Shown: positions 1-7,264 of the stretch, in pieces
Position numbering within the stretch: position 1 is the stretch's first letter
Layout: every line of letters begins with the position of its first letter
Assembly: GCA_011046055.1 (NCBI GenBank)
Contig: DSBN01000342.1
Location: forward strand, 1-8,883
DNA: 8,883 nucleotides
From: Sediminispirochaeta sp.
GTDB lineage: Bacteria; Spirochaetota; Spirochaetia; DSM-16054; Sediminispirochaetaceae
Direction of reading: 5' to 3'
The notes under the pieces: generated by a model
The model's database searches: none
What the model saw: the letters and a program-made list of their open reading frames with translations, nothing else
What the model was told of the DNA's origin: nothing
Program-made: the position numbers and the translations under genes

Positions 1-53
1 AAAATGAGAATGCCTCCAACAGTTAGAAACACAAATTCTTGCTATGCAAATGA

Positions 54-103
54 AGCAAATTCTCAATTTGGAAGTCATTAGACTTCCAAATTGAGAATTT
101 GCT
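54..103. repeat. Perfect 23-bp inverted repeat with 4-nt loop upstream of gcvH
   Basis: Positions 54-76 are the exact reverse complement of 81-103, separated by ATTA (77-80), and pairing stops at both ends. The arms are AT-rich. The element lies entirely upstream of the predicted -35 box at 122, so the gcvH promoter would not transcribe it. Neither flank carries a clean T-run (CACATATATAC on the right), so it is a poor canonical Rho-independent terminator. An 8-nt piece of the left arm (CAAATTCT) is also found at 32-39, which would allow a weak alternative pairing. Possible roles are a terminator of a gene to the left, a dyad operator, or a copy of a dispersed palindromic repeat. The sequence alone does not decide. 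The stretch 1-53 shows no gene. Confidence 0.9.
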
Positions 104-121
104 CACATATATACTTTAAGC

Positions 122-150
122 TTGACGGGTAAAATGGGATAGCATATGAT
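122..150 (+). promoter_or_regulatory. sigma70-type promoter of the gcvH-gcvPA-gcvPB operon
   Basis: A -35 box TTGACG (122-127) is followed by a 17-nt spacer and a -10 box TATGAT (145-150). Each box differs from consensus at one position and the spacing is ideal. An AT-rich run (CACATATATACTTTAA) sits just upstream and could act as an UP element. The predicted start near 157 leaves a leader of about 31 nt before the gcvH ATG at 188. That leader contains only the ribosome-binding site GGAGG (177-181) and is too short for a glycine riboswitch. Confidence 0.75.
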
Positions 151-187
151 GGGGGTAGAATTGCTGTAATACAAATGGAGGTTATTC

Positions 188-574
188 ATGGCTAAACCCG
201 AAGATCTAAAATTTCTCAAATCTCATGAATGGGTGAGGGTCGAAGGATCCACCGCGTACGTGGGGATCAGCGAATACGCCCAGGAAGAGCTGGGAGATAT
301 TGTGTTTGTCGAACTCCCCGAAGTGGACGATGAGTTCAACGCCGGAGAAGAGGTGACCAATGTGGAGTCAGTCAAAGCCGCCTCTCCCATCTACGCCCCG
401 GTATCCGGGAAAATAGTGAAAGTCAACGAAGAGCTGGAAGATGCTCCGGAACTGATCAATCAAAAACCCTACGAGGCATTTATCTACGCGATCGAAATGA
501 GCGACTCATCCGAACTGGACAAGCTGCTGTCTTACGAGGAGTACCAAAAGGTTCTGGAGGAAGAGGCGGAGTAA
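188..574 (+). CDS. gcvH: Glycine cleavage system H protein (lipoyl carrier)
   Basis: This 128-residue cytoplasmic protein carries a lipoyl group that shuttles the aminomethyl intermediate from the P-protein to the T-protein and is then reoxidised by the L-protein. It has the usual family length and order: an N-terminal HEWV motif (residues 13-16), then GISEYAQEELGDIVFVELP. The lipoylation motif ESVKAAS follows at 60-66, with Lys63 as the predicted lipoyl-lysine, then IYAPVSGKIVKVN. The C-terminus is an acidic helix. The ATG at 188 is preceded by GGAGG six bases upstream and starts with the MAKPEDLKF.. sequence typical of the family. It is the first gene after a strong promoter and is followed by the two P-protein subunit genes. 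gcvT, which often begins such operons, is not seen upstream within the window. The identification is secure. Confidence 0.97.
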   Translation: MAKPEDLKFLKSHEWVRVEGSTAYVGISEYAQEELGDIVFVELPEVDDEFNAGEEVTNVESVKAASPIYAPVSGKIVKVNEELEDAPELINQKPYEAFIYAIEMSDSSELDKLLSYEEYQKVLEEEAE

Positions 575-588
575 TCTTTTCCGTCTCC

Positions 589-626
589 AAAAATCTGGTT
601 CCTAAAAAAATCTGGTTCCTAAAAAA
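589..626 (+). repeat. 17-nt tandem duplication in the gcvH-gcvPA spacer
   Basis: The core TCTGGTTCCT occurs at 594-603 and again at 611-620, each flanked by A-runs, giving a period of 17 nt and about 2.2 copies over 589-626. It lies between the gcvH stop (574) and the gcvPA ribosome-binding site AAGGAG (625-630), and it overlaps the start of that site. The A-rich, unstructured spacer may simply favour ribosome access. It looks like a replication-slippage duplication. No function is implied by the sequence. Confidence 0.9.
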
Positions 627-639
627 GGAGAAGCAATAT

Positions 640-1983
640 ATGTTCGCGTATTTACCACATACCGAAGATGAAATAAAACAAATGCTGGATGATATTGGGG
701 CTTCCAGCGTCGACGAGCTTTTCGCCGATATACCCGAAGCGATTCGCTTCAAAGGTACCCTAGACCTCCCCAAAGGACAGTCCGAGCTGGAGGTCTTCAA
801 GCGGCTGAACGAGCTGGCGCAAAAAAATAAACAAGCCGTATCTTTCATGGGTGCGGGGAGCTACGACCATCTCATTCCCTCTACGGTGGGGGCTCTCATG
901 GGAAGGACCGAGTTCTATACCTCCTATACCCCCTATCAGCCGGAGATATCCCAAGGGGTGCTGCAGGCGATTTTCGAGTTTCAGACCCTGATGTGCGAGC
1001 TGACCTCGCTGGATGTCTCCAACGCCAGCCTGTACGACGGCTCGACCGCCGCTTCGGAGGCCTGCGCCCTGGCCATCAACAGTACCCGCAAAACCGATAC
1101 GGTCCTCTATTCGGCGACCATCCACCCCTACACCAAACAGGTGATGGAGACCTATTTCGCCGATCTGGATGTCAAACTGGTCGAGCTGCCGAGCAAGGAC
1201 GGCGTGCTGGACCTCTTCAGCGTGAAGGAAAACCTCGACTCCAGCGTCGCGGCACTGTTGGTCCAGTCGCCCAATGTTTACGGCTACCTGGAAGACTACA
1301 CCGGAGTGGCGGACCTGCTGCACGAGAACAAATCGCTGTTCATCATCTCTTCCAATCCAATGTCCCTGGGGGCGCTCAAATCTCAAGGCGAGTGGGGCGC
1401 CGACATCGCTATAGGGGACACCCAACCCTTCGGACTGCCCAGCTACTACGGCGGACCCTCGGTGGGCTATATCGCCGCCCGAGAAAAGCTTCTGCGCAAG
1501 ATGCCCGGGCGTATCGTCGGCCAGACCGTCGATGAGGACGGGAAACGGGCCTTTGTGCTGACTCTGCAGGCTAGGGAGCAGCATATCAAACGGGAACGGG
1601 CCACCTCCAACATCTGTTCCAACCAAGCTTTGGCGGCCCTCGCCTCGACGGTCTATTTGTCGACGGTTGGTCGGGAAGGACTCAAGGAGCTGTCCGAGCA
1701 AAACATGCAGAAGGCCCACTACTTTTTCGACCGCCTGATGGACGAAACCGGTGCCGAAGAGTACGCCGAGCAGCCCTTCTTCAACGAGTTCTGTATCAAG
1801 GTCCCCATGGACGCCCGAAAACTGGTCAAAGAGATGGAAAAAGACGGAATTTTCGCCGGCGTACCGATGATAGATCTCGATCCGTCACAGTCGGAGAACC
1901 TCCTGCTCGTGGCGGTCACCGAAAAACGTACCGTCGCCGAAATGGATCGCTACATCGAGAGTATGAAGGGGGTCCTGAAATGA
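640..1983 (+). CDS. gcvPA: Glycine dehydrogenase (decarboxylating) subunit 1
   Basis: This is the N-terminal-half subunit (447 residues, normal for the family) of the two-gene P-protein. With GcvPB it decarboxylates glycine and transfers the aminomethyl group to lipoylated GcvH. Family blocks appear in order: [12 protein letters not shown] (69-80), [10 protein letters not shown] (97-106), [10 protein letters not shown] (132-141), and [16 protein letters not shown] (262-277). The long conserved block from MPGRIVGQT (288) through REQHI (312-316) to [11 protein letters not shown] (321-331) follows. This subunit has the fold of a PLP enzyme but the PLP-binding lysine is in the partner subunit. 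The start at 640 has AAGGAG at 625-630 with a 9-nt gap. It shares an ATGA stop/start with gcvPB, indicating translational coupling and a 1:1 subunit supply. No frameshift or missing block is apparent. Confidence 0.97.
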   Translation: MFAYLPHTEDEIKQMLDDIGASSVDELFADIPEAIRFKGTLDLPKGQSELEVFKRLNELAQKNKQAVSFMGAGSYDHLIPSTVGALMGRTEFYTSYTPYQPEISQGVLQAIFEFQTLMCELTSLDVSNASLYDGSTAASEACALAINSTRKTDTVLYSATIHPYTKQVMETYFADLDVKLVELPSKDGVLDLFSVKENLDSSVAALLVQSPNVYGYLEDYTGVADLLHENKSLFIISSNPMSLGALKSQGEWGADIAIGDTQPFGLPSYYGGPSVGYIAAREKLLRKMPGRIVGQTVDEDGKRAFVLTLQAREQHIKRERATSNICSNQALAALASTVYLSTVGREGLKELSEQNMQKAHYFFDRLMDETGAEEYAEQPFFNEFCIKVPMDARKLVKEMEKDGIFAGVPMIDLDPSQSENLLLVAVTEKRTVAEMDRYIESMKGVLK

Positions 1984-3443
1984 GTACTCTATTGAAAGAC
2001 AAGCTGATATTCGAACGTTCCCGGGAAGGCCGCCGGGGTTTTCGTCCCCCGGAGATGGACGTACCGACCAAAAAGCTCACCGAGCTGGTGGACGGCAAGT
2101 TTCTCCGCCAAAAACGGACAAATCTCCCTCAGGTCTCCGAGGTCGACGTGATCCGGCACTACACCTGGCTCTCCCAGAAAAACTACTGTGTAGATCTTGG
2201 TTTCTATCCCCTGGGATCCTGTACTATGAAGTACAATCCCAAGATCAACGAAGTGACCGCCGGACTGCCCGGCTTCGCCGCGCTGCACCCGATGCAGTCC
2301 CAGGAGACCGCGCAGGGAATACTGGAGCTGATGTACGACTTGACTGAGAAACTCTGCGAAGTCACCGGCATGTCTTGGGGAACACTCCAGCCCTTCGCCG
2401 GAGCTCACGGCGAGTTCACTGGTATGAAATTTTTCACCTCCTATTTCAAGAAACGAGGAGAAAAACAGCGAACCAAGGTACTGGTTCCCGATTCGGCTCA
2501 TGGTACCAACCCGGCTTCCGCCCATATAGCTGGTTTCGAGGTGGTGGAGATCAAATCCAACGCCAAGGGCATGGTCTCCGTGGAGGATCTGAAGCATCAT
2601 CTTGATGAAAACCTGGCCGGAATCATGCTGACCAACCCGAACACCTTGGGTATATTTGAAGAGGACATCTCCGAGGTAGCCAAGCTGGTCCACGAGGCCG
2701 GAGGGCTGCTGTACTACGACGGGGCCAACCTCAACGCGGTCATGGGCAAGAGCCGCCCGGGAGACATGGGTTTCGACGTGGTGCACCTGAATCTGCACAA
2801 AACCTTCTCCACCCCCCACGGCGGTGGTGGACCCGGCAGCGGAGCGGTGATGGTCAACAAGAAGCTCGAACCCTTCCTGCCCACGCCCACGGTCAGAAAA
2901 GAGGGCGATCGCTACTACCTGGACCACGACATTCCCGACAGCATGGGCCGCATCTCCGGCTTCTACGGCAACACCGCGGTACTGGCCAAGGCTTATACCT
3001 ATATCTTGACCATGGGTTCCGACGGCCTGCAGCGGGCCTCCGAACTGGCGGTGCTCAACGCCAACTACCTCAAGGAGAAGCTCAAGGGCCGCTACTACCT
3101 CCCCTACGATCAGGTCTGCAAGCACGAGTTTGTGTTTTCCGCCGAGAAAATGAAGGAGGAACACGGGGTCACCGCCACCGATGTGGCCAAGGGGCTGCTG
3201 GAGTTCGGCATTCACGCGCCGACGATATACTTTCCGCTGATCGTGCACGAGTCGATGATGATCGAACCTACCGAGACCGAGTCCAAAGAGTCTCTGGACA
3301 ACTTCATCGAGGTGATGAACCAGATCGCCGATCTGGCGGAGAAGGATCCCGACAAGCTGCACGCCATGCCGCTGTCGACTCCGATCCGCCGGGTCGACCA
3401 GGTGCAGGCGGCGAAGAATCCGGTACTACGCTGGCAACCGTAG
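1980..3443 (+). CDS. gcvPB: Glycine dehydrogenase (decarboxylating) subunit 2, PLP-binding
   Basis: This 487-residue protein is the C-terminal-half, catalytic PLP subunit of the split P-protein. Family blocks visible: [17 protein letters not shown] (72-88), AGAHGEF (140-146), [15 protein letters not shown] (171-185), and [12 protein letters not shown] (245-256). The PLP motif [20 protein letters not shown] (269-288) contains the predicted Schiff-base Lys274. The glycine-rich stretch right after it is characteristic. The C-terminus [19 protein letters not shown] matches the family ending. The ATG at 1980 overlaps the gcvPA stop (ATGA), with a G-rich Shine-Dalgarno-like AAGGGGG at 1966-1972. 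It is the last gene of the operon, and a strong terminator begins about 50 bp after its stop. The gene appears intact. Confidence 0.97.
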   Translation: MSTLLKDKLIFERSREGRRGFRPPEMDVPTKKLTELVDGKFLRQKRTNLPQVSEVDVIRHYTWLSQKNYCVDLGFYPLGSCTMKYNPKINEVTAGLPGFAALHPMQSQETAQGILELMYDLTEKLCEVTGMSWGTLQPFAGAHGEFTGMKFFTSYFKKRGEKQRTKVLVPDSAHGTNPASAHIAGFEVVEIKSNAKGMVSVEDLKHHLDENLAGIMLTNPNTLGIFEEDISEVAKLVHEAGGLLYYDGANLNAVMGKSRPGDMGFDVVHLNLHKTFSTPHGGGGPGSGAVMVNKKLEPFLPTPTVRKEGDRYYLDHDIPDSMGRISGFYGNTAVLAKAYTYILTMGSDGLQRASELAVLNANYLKEKLKGRYYLPYDQVCKHEFVFSAEKMKEEHGVTATDVAKGLLEFGIHAPTIYFPLIVHESMMIEPTETESKESLDNFIEVMNQIADLAEKDPDKLHAMPLSTPIRRVDQVQAAKNPVLRWQP

Positions 3444-3450
3444 TTCTCCG

Positions 3451-3466
3451 TGGCCGTGTGCGGCCA
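3451..3466 (+). other. Small GC-rich hairpin just after gcvPB
   Basis: TGGCCG (3451-3456) pairs perfectly with CGGCCA (3461-3466) around a TGTG loop, eight bases past the gcvPB stop. An outer imperfect pairing (CTCCGT at 3446-3451 with the ACGGGAG that begins at 3473) could extend it. There is no following T-run, so it is not a terminator by itself. It could stabilise the 3' end of the mRNA ahead of the true terminator. Confidence 0.45.
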
Positions 3467-3491
3467 AGCGCTACGGGAGGCAAGACTACTG

Positions 3492-3532
3492 AAGCCGCTC
3501 CCCGGGGGTTCCTCTGGGGGCGGCTTTTTTTT
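3492..3532 (+). terminator. Strong Rho-independent terminator of the gcv operon
   Basis: AAGCCGCTCCC (3492-3502) pairs with GGGGGCGGCTT (3516-3526), giving 11 bp with one G-U pair and a loop of about 13 nt. A continuous T-run, T3525-T3532, follows directly. The GC-rich stem and 8-T tail are textbook. On the opposite strand the stem is not followed by a T-run, so it acts for the + strand only. Confidence 0.92.
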
Positions 3533-3536
3533 GGGG

Positions 3537-3619
3537 AAAAAACCGGCCCGAAAGAAATCAGCTCAAAAGAAAAAACCGGCCCGAAAGAAATCAGCTCAAA
3601 AGAAAAAACCGGCCCGAAA
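3537..3619. repeat. 2.5 copies of a 33-nt direct repeat in the gcvPB/lnt convergent gap
   Basis: Units start at 3537, 3570 and 3603. The first two are identical over the full 33 nt and the third matches for 17 nt before diverging. Each unit opens with AAAAAACCGGCCCG, followed by AAAGAAATCAGCTCAAAAG. After the divergence point a related CAGCTC recurs at 3626-3631, so the third copy may be a decayed full unit. The array begins a few bases after the terminator T-run. On the - strand each unit presents GGCCGG followed by a T6 run, so the array lies where lnt transcription should end. The period is a multiple of 3 and could encode a Lys-rich peptide, but no start or ribosome-binding context supports translation. 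Confidence 0.95.
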
Positions 3620-3630
3620 CTTTTGCAGCT
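3593..3630 (-). terminator. Candidate hairpin downstream of lnt, overlapping the repeat array
   Basis: AGCT plus CAAAAG (3593-3602) is complementary to CTTTTG plus AGCT (3620-3630), with one bulged base at 3626. This gives a 10-bp interrupted stem around a 17-nt loop that holds the third CCGGCCCG. On the - strand it lies about 40 nt past the lnt stop and is followed by the T-rich GATTTCTTT. It is a weaker terminator than the gcv one. Competing pairings with the other repeat copies are possible. Confidence 0.35.
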
Positions 3631-3670
3631 CGTAATATTTTTTCCCGAATAGTTTCTGGACCCTTGGTAC

Positions 3671-5746
3671 CTATTTGCGGCGCCGGCTCGGAGCGAAGGA
3701 GCTCGCCAAAGCCGCCAAAACGACGAGAGCCAGCACGACGATGAGCCAGTTCCCCCAACGCAGGTAGAGGCTCGAAGTCTCAGGATCGACCGGCAAGTCG
3801 ACGATCAGTAAACCCTCCTGGTAGTAGGGGAGGGTGTCGAGTATTTCCCCCGTGGGAGAGACCGCCGCGGTCAGACCGCTGGTGGTGGCCCGAGCCAGAG
3901 GGCGGCGATTTTCCACCGCCCGAAAGAGGGAGTTGGAGAAGTGCTGCTGCCCCTGGACCTCGGTCATCGACCAGTAGTCGTTGGAGAGGTTGAGGATCAG
4001 CTCCGCCCCCTGGGCGACGAAGCGCTGGATTTCTCCGGGAAAGCTGTCCTCGAAACAGATGGGGGTGATGAAGCTGAACTCGGGGTGGTGGAAGACGACC
4101 GCTTCGTCGCCCTTTTCCCAGAGGTGGAGGTCGAAGTCCTTGAGAATCTTGTAGACCCAGGGCATCTGATCGCGATAGGGAAAGTACTCCGAGAAGGGGA
4201 CCAGGTGCATTTTGTGGTAGGTCGCCAGGCGCTCTCCCCCATCGGAGAAGAAGACCGAGGAGTTGAAGTGGTTCCGGGTCAGCTCTCCTTCTCCGTCGGG
4301 CTCCTCGATATAGTCGTCGTTGCCGGTGACCAGAAACACCCCCAGTTCCCGCTGAAAGTCTCGAAACTCGTGGACCAATCGGGTCAGGGAGTTGGTGCCG
4401 CGCTCCATGGCGCCCCATTTGCGGATGTTGGGCACGAAGGCGGTCTCCGGCCAGGCGACGAGGTCGGGCTTCTCCATGAGGGCCTGACGACTCAATCGGG
4501 CCAGCTTGTCGAAGGATTCTCGGTAATCCGACCTGCGGGGGTCGCTGTTCTGCTGGATCAGGGCTATTCGGACCGTCTCATCGGCTGTGCTATCTTCCCA
4601 GGAACGGATCGAAAGAGCGCCGAAGAGGATCACTCCCGTCCACAGGGCCAACAGGAGAAGCGCGGGAGAGCGAGATGATCGGGGGCCGGCTAGACCACGG
4701 CGGAGATAGCCCTCTGTCAGATGCTGGGAATGGCCGGTAAAAAAGCGAGGCCAAGCCTGCCGGAGGCTCTCCAGCAGCAATCCGTTTGTCAGCAGCACAA
4801 AGAGACTCACCGCGTAAATACCGCCCAAAGAGGCAATTTGTATCAAGGTGGTATAGTTGTAGAGGGAGGATCCGATCATGCCCCAGGGGTAGCCGAGGAA
4901 ACCCTGAGTCCTGACGAAATCGAAGAGTACCCAGAAGACGGGGATAAACCAGAGATGGGGCTTGGCGAGTCTTTTGGCGATGAGCAGGAGAAACAGAAAA
5001 AAGAAGAGATGCTCCAGAGAGTAGAGCAGAACCACCAGCTGCAGGGTGATCAAGCTGAAGGTCCCCATCCAGTAGGTAGAGATCAGGGTCTGCAGTATCG
5101 AAAAGCTGAGCCCGTAGAAGACCCCCCAAAACAGCGAATGGCGGGTGATAATGCTCCACAGCGGGATCAGGGCGATGAAGCTGAGAAATCCCCAGCCCTG
5201 CAGAGATACGAAGGAGGGCTGAGCCAGGGCGTAGAGCAGCCCCGAGAGGAAGGCCATCAGCAGGGACCACTTGTAGGGTCCCCCGGCGTTCGCCAACAGG
5301 GACAAAGGGCTCTTTTTTTTCAGCCGCATGACGAAGTAGAACCAAAGATCCACCCCAAGCAGGGGGAGATAACGAATCATCGAGTGGAGGCGGTGGAGGA
5401 AGGAGTTGGGGGCCAGCTGAAGGTTGCCGCTGGTCTGGGCGTAGAGTTGGGCGTAGCTGAGGTTGGCGTTGGCGGCGAAGAAGTAGGAGAAAAGAAAGAC
5501 CGCGATGCCGTACAGGATGAGGATCTCTGGAATTCTGAAGAGGTCGAAGGCGAGGTTTTTGCCCCGGTGCTTGAGCAAGGACCAGGACCACATCAGGTGC
5601 GTGGTGATGTAAGCCAAGAACAGTGCGTCTCCGGTACCTCGGACTTCAGCCGCCCAATGGGGCGGAAAAAAATAGAGCAACAGCTCCGCCGCGGCGATCA
5701 ATGCCGGCAGCAGGGCGATGTTTCGTCGGGAGCGGCAGAATTTCAT
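3671..5746 (-). CDS. lnt: Apolipoprotein N-acyltransferase with extended N-terminus
   Basis: This inner-membrane enzyme transfers an acyl chain from phospholipid to the N-terminal cysteine of diacylglyceryl-lipoproteins, the last step of lipoprotein maturation. The carbon-nitrogen hydrolase (nitrilase) domain spans roughly residues 391-650. It contains the predicted triad Glu434 (WPETAF), Lys512 (YHKMHLVPFSEYFP) and Cys564 (PICFED), plus Glu520 in the same loop; the Lys-Cys spacing of 52 matches E. coli Lnt. The canonical membrane core starts near residue 160 (MAFLSGLLYALAQPSF) and has about six hydrophobic segments to 380, with a last one at about 667-684 and a basic tail. Residues 1-150 add about four further hydrophobic segments (8-27, 40-58, 72-92, 122-140). 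That makes 691 residues, against about 510 in E. coli. The ATG at 5746 is the first possible start, with an in-frame TAA at 5752-5750 on the - strand. It has no clear Shine-Dalgarno. The gene stands alone, divergent from purB. Confidence 0.95.
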   Translation of the reverse strand: MKFCRSRRNIALLPALIAAAELLLYFFPPHWAAEVRGTGDALFLAYITTHLMWSWSLLKHRGKNLAFDLFRIPEILILYGIAVFLFSYFFAANANLSYAQLYAQTSGNLQLAPNSFLHRLHSMIRYLPLLGVDLWFYFVMRLKKKSPLSLLANAGGPYKWSLLMAFLSGLLYALAQPSFVSLQGWGFLSFIALIPLWSIITRHSLFWGVFYGLSFSILQTLISTYWMGTFSLITLQLVVLLYSLEHLFFFLFLLLIAKRLAKPHLWFIPVFWVLFDFVRTQGFLGYPWGMIGSSLYNYTTLIQIASLGGIYAVSLFVLLTNGLLLESLRQAWPRFFTGHSQHLTEGYLRRGLAGPRSSRSPALLLLALWTGVILFGALSIRSWEDSTADETVRIALIQQNSDPRRSDYRESFDKLARLSRQALMEKPDLVAWPETAFVPNIRKWGAMERGTNSLTRLVHEFRDFQRELGVFLVTGNDDYIEEPDGEGELTRNHFNSSVFFSDGGERLATYHKMHLVPFSEYFPYRDQMPWVYKILKDFDLHLWEKGDEAVVFHHPEFSFITPICFEDSFPGEIQRFVAQGAELILNLSNDYWSMTEVQGQQHFSNSLFRAVENRRPLARATTSGLTAAVSPTGEILDTLPYYQEGLLIVDLPVDPETSSLYLRWGNWLIVVLALVVLAALASSFAPSRRRK

Positions 5747-5751
5747 GATTT

Positions 5752-5781
5752 ATAGTAGCTATTTTCTCGGCTTCTTGTCAT
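5752..5781 (-). promoter_or_regulatory. Candidate lnt promoter placing transcription start at the ATG
   Basis: On the - strand, ATGACA (5781-5776) matches five of six -35 consensus bases. After an 18-nt spacer, TACTAT (5757-5752) matches four of six -10 bases. The start of transcription would then fall around 5745-5746, at the lnt ATG itself. This agrees with the absence of a Shine-Dalgarno and suggests a leaderless or near-leaderless mRNA. An overlapping TATAAA (5754-5749) is an alternative -10 with poorer spacing. The boxes are moderate matches only. Confidence 0.35.
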
Positions 5782-5816
5782 CAGTTATTTGATTTTTTAA
5801 CAATATTTTGTAGAGT
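5775..5816 (+). promoter_or_regulatory. AT-rich region with candidate purB promoter elements
   Basis: Two weak options are visible on the + strand. TTGTCA (5775-5780), the complement of the lnt -35 candidate, lacks a good -10 at proper spacing (TAACAA at 5798-5803 is the nearest). TTGATT (5789-5794) with TAGAGT (5811-5816) at 16 nt would start transcription near the purB ATG. The region is strongly AT-rich (T and A runs 5788-5810) and no operator dyad is visible. A promoter must exist here because lnt is divergent, but its exact position is uncertain. Confidence 0.3.
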
Positions 5817-5821
5817 AAGCC

Positions 5822-7264
5822 ATGATGTCGGAATATACGTATAGATCAATTTTCAAAAACCTCTCCCCTTTGGACCATCGCTACTACCTCTCCAATCGGG
5901 AGCTCTTCGAACGGCTGGAAGTCTTTCTCAGTGAAGACGGGAACGTACGGTACGGATTGAAGCTGGAAGTAGCCCTGTTGAGGGCCCATCTCCAGCGCCT
6001 CGGCCTGCTCGATGCGGCGACGGATTCCAAACTGGATACATTGGCGGAAGAGGTCGAACCGGAGGAGGTCTACCAGGAGGAGGAGCAGACCAAGCACAAT
6101 ATCCGCGCCCTGGTCAACGTGATGAAGCGGAAACTCCCCCCGGAGCTCAGCCCCTACGTCCACCTGGGCGCCACCAGCGTCGATATCATGGACAGCTCGG
6201 CGGCTCTGCGCTACCGGGACGTCAGCCTGCAGGTTCTGCTGCCGCTGCTTCTGGATCTGCAGGAGACCTTGATCGACCTGGCCGAAAAGGAGACGGAAAC
6301 TCCTCAGGTGGGACGGACCCACGGGCAGCACGCGGTACCCATCACTCTCGGTTTCGCCCTGAGCGAGTACGTAGCCCGAGTGGGCAAGGCGATCCCCCGG
6401 ATACACGAGGCGGCGAAAAACCTGCGGGGCAAGGTCTCCGGCGCCGTTGGTGGCTACAACGCGATGAGTCTGATCGTCGAAGATCCGATCGCCTTCGAGC
6501 GGGAGGTCCTCTCCTCGGTAGGGCTGGAGGCCTCGGAATACTCCAACCAGATCGTCGAGCCGGAGTACCTTCTTCGACTCCTTCTGGAGTACAACGTGGT
6601 CTTCGGGATCATCGCCAATCTGGCGGACGATCTGCGGCACCTACAGCGTACCGAGATCGGCGAGCTGCGGGAGTTTTTCGGCGAATCCCAGGTCGGCTCT
6701 TCGACCATGCCCCACAAGAGAAACCCCTGGAACAGCGAACACGTGAAGAGCCTTTGGAAGAGCTTTGCCCCCCGGGTGACGAGCTTCTTCATGGATCAGA
6801 TCTCCGAACACCAACGGGATCTCAGCAACTCCGCCAGCGGCAGGTTCGTCGCCGATTATCTGGCCGGTTTCGCCGCCGCGGCAAACCGGATGCTGCGGAT
6901 TCTCCGGTCGCTCTACGTCGACCATGAGCGATTGGAAAAAAATCTGGCCGGCAACGGGGACTTCATCCTCTCCGAGGCGGCTTACATTCTGCTGGCCCAA
7001 GCCGGTGAGAGCGAAGCCCACGAGAAGCTTCGACGTATCACCCTGGAGTGTGAGAGCCAGGGAGTCTCCCTCCGGGACAAGCTCAAGGAAGACCAGGAGC
7101 TGTGGCTGAAGCTGCAGGCCCAGCTGCAGAGAGCCGTGGGGATGGACGCGGATACCTTTTTTTCCGACCCCGCCTACTACCGGGGACGGACGGTGGAGAA
7201 GACCCGCCGGATCTGTGCCGAACACCGACAATTGGTGCGGAAATTCAGAGAGGAGGGGAAATAA
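5822..7264 (+). CDS. purB: Adenylosuccinate lyase
   Basis: This cytoplasmic enzyme of the fumarase/aspartase superfamily eliminates fumarate from SAICAR (IMP synthesis) and from adenylosuccinate (AMP synthesis). Visible motifs: KHNIRALV (91-98), VHLGATSVDIMDSS (113-126), GRTHGQHAVPIT (164-175), and the superfamily signature VGSSTMPHKRNPWNSE (291-306). The signature loop bears the catalytic serine, and His167 is the likely catalytic histidine of the THGQH segment. The C-terminal region from about 370 to 465 fits the ADSL C-terminal domain (DPAYYRGRTVEKTRRI). At 480 residues it is within the family range. The ATG at 5822 is the earliest start because an in-frame TAA lies at 5816-5818. A second ATG follows at once (MM), so 5825 is an equal alternative. 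Only a weak TAGAG precedes it. Its stop overlaps the guaA start. Confidence 0.95.
   Translation: MMSEYTYRSIFKNLSPLDHRYYLSNRELFERLEVFLSEDGNVRYGLKLEVALLRAHLQRLGLLDAATDSKLDTLAEEVEPEEVYQEEEQTKHNIRALVNVMKRKLPPELSPYVHLGATSVDIMDSSAALRYRDVSLQVLLPLLLDLQETLIDLAEKETETPQVGRTHGQHAVPITLGFALSEYVARVGKAIPRIHEAAKNLRGKVSGAVGGYNAMSLIVEDPIAFEREVLSSVGLEASEYSNQIVEPEYLLRLLLEYNVVFGIIANLADDLRHLQRTEIGELREFFGESQVGSSTMPHKRNPWNSEHVKSLWKSFAPRVTSFFMDQISEHQRDLSNSASGRFVADYLAGFAAAANRMLRILRSLYVDHERLEKNLAGNGDFILSEAAYILLAQAGESEAHEKLRRITLECESQGVSLRDKLKEDQELWLKLQAQLQRAVGMDADTFFSDPAYYRGRTVEKTRRICAEHRQLVRKFREEGK

Noticed and set aside
104..187. Glycine riboswitch upstream of gcvH
   Set aside because: No tandem aptamer or conserved riboswitch core is visible, and the leader after the predicted promoter is only about 31 nt.
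760..1719. 319-residue open frame on the - strand opposite gcvPA
   Set aside because: It is an antisense shadow of gcvPA with no motif and no regulatory context.
1989..3362. 457-residue open frame on the - strand opposite gcvPB
   Set aside because: It is a shadow of a GC-rich, codon-biased gene, and it has a His/Val/Gly-rich composition with no recognisable motif. The + strand protein is unmistakable.
3450..3652. Two overlapping short + strand frames with Lys-rich repeats (KKPARKKSAQ and EKTGPKEISS)
   Set aside because: They run through the strong terminator hairpin and the 33-nt repeat array and have no supporting ribosome-binding context. The repeat peptide is a by-product of a period divisible by 3.
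3941..5755. Long + strand frames (245 and 344 residues) opposite lnt
   Set aside because: They have hydrophilic Glu/Gln/Gly-rich composition, as expected for the complement of a membrane-protein gene. They show no family motifs, and lnt carries its full catalytic set.
5747..5821. Purine riboswitch or PurR-type dyad in front of purB
   Set aside because: The gap is only 75 bp, AT-rich, and shows no conserved aptamer core or inverted repeat.
7102..7263. Extended 570-residue version of GuaA starting inside purB
   Set aside because: The added 54 residues lie entirely within purB and do not resemble GuaA. The internal ATG at 7264 has a strong AGGAGGGG and starts with MDRILILDFGGQ, the normal GuaA N-terminus.
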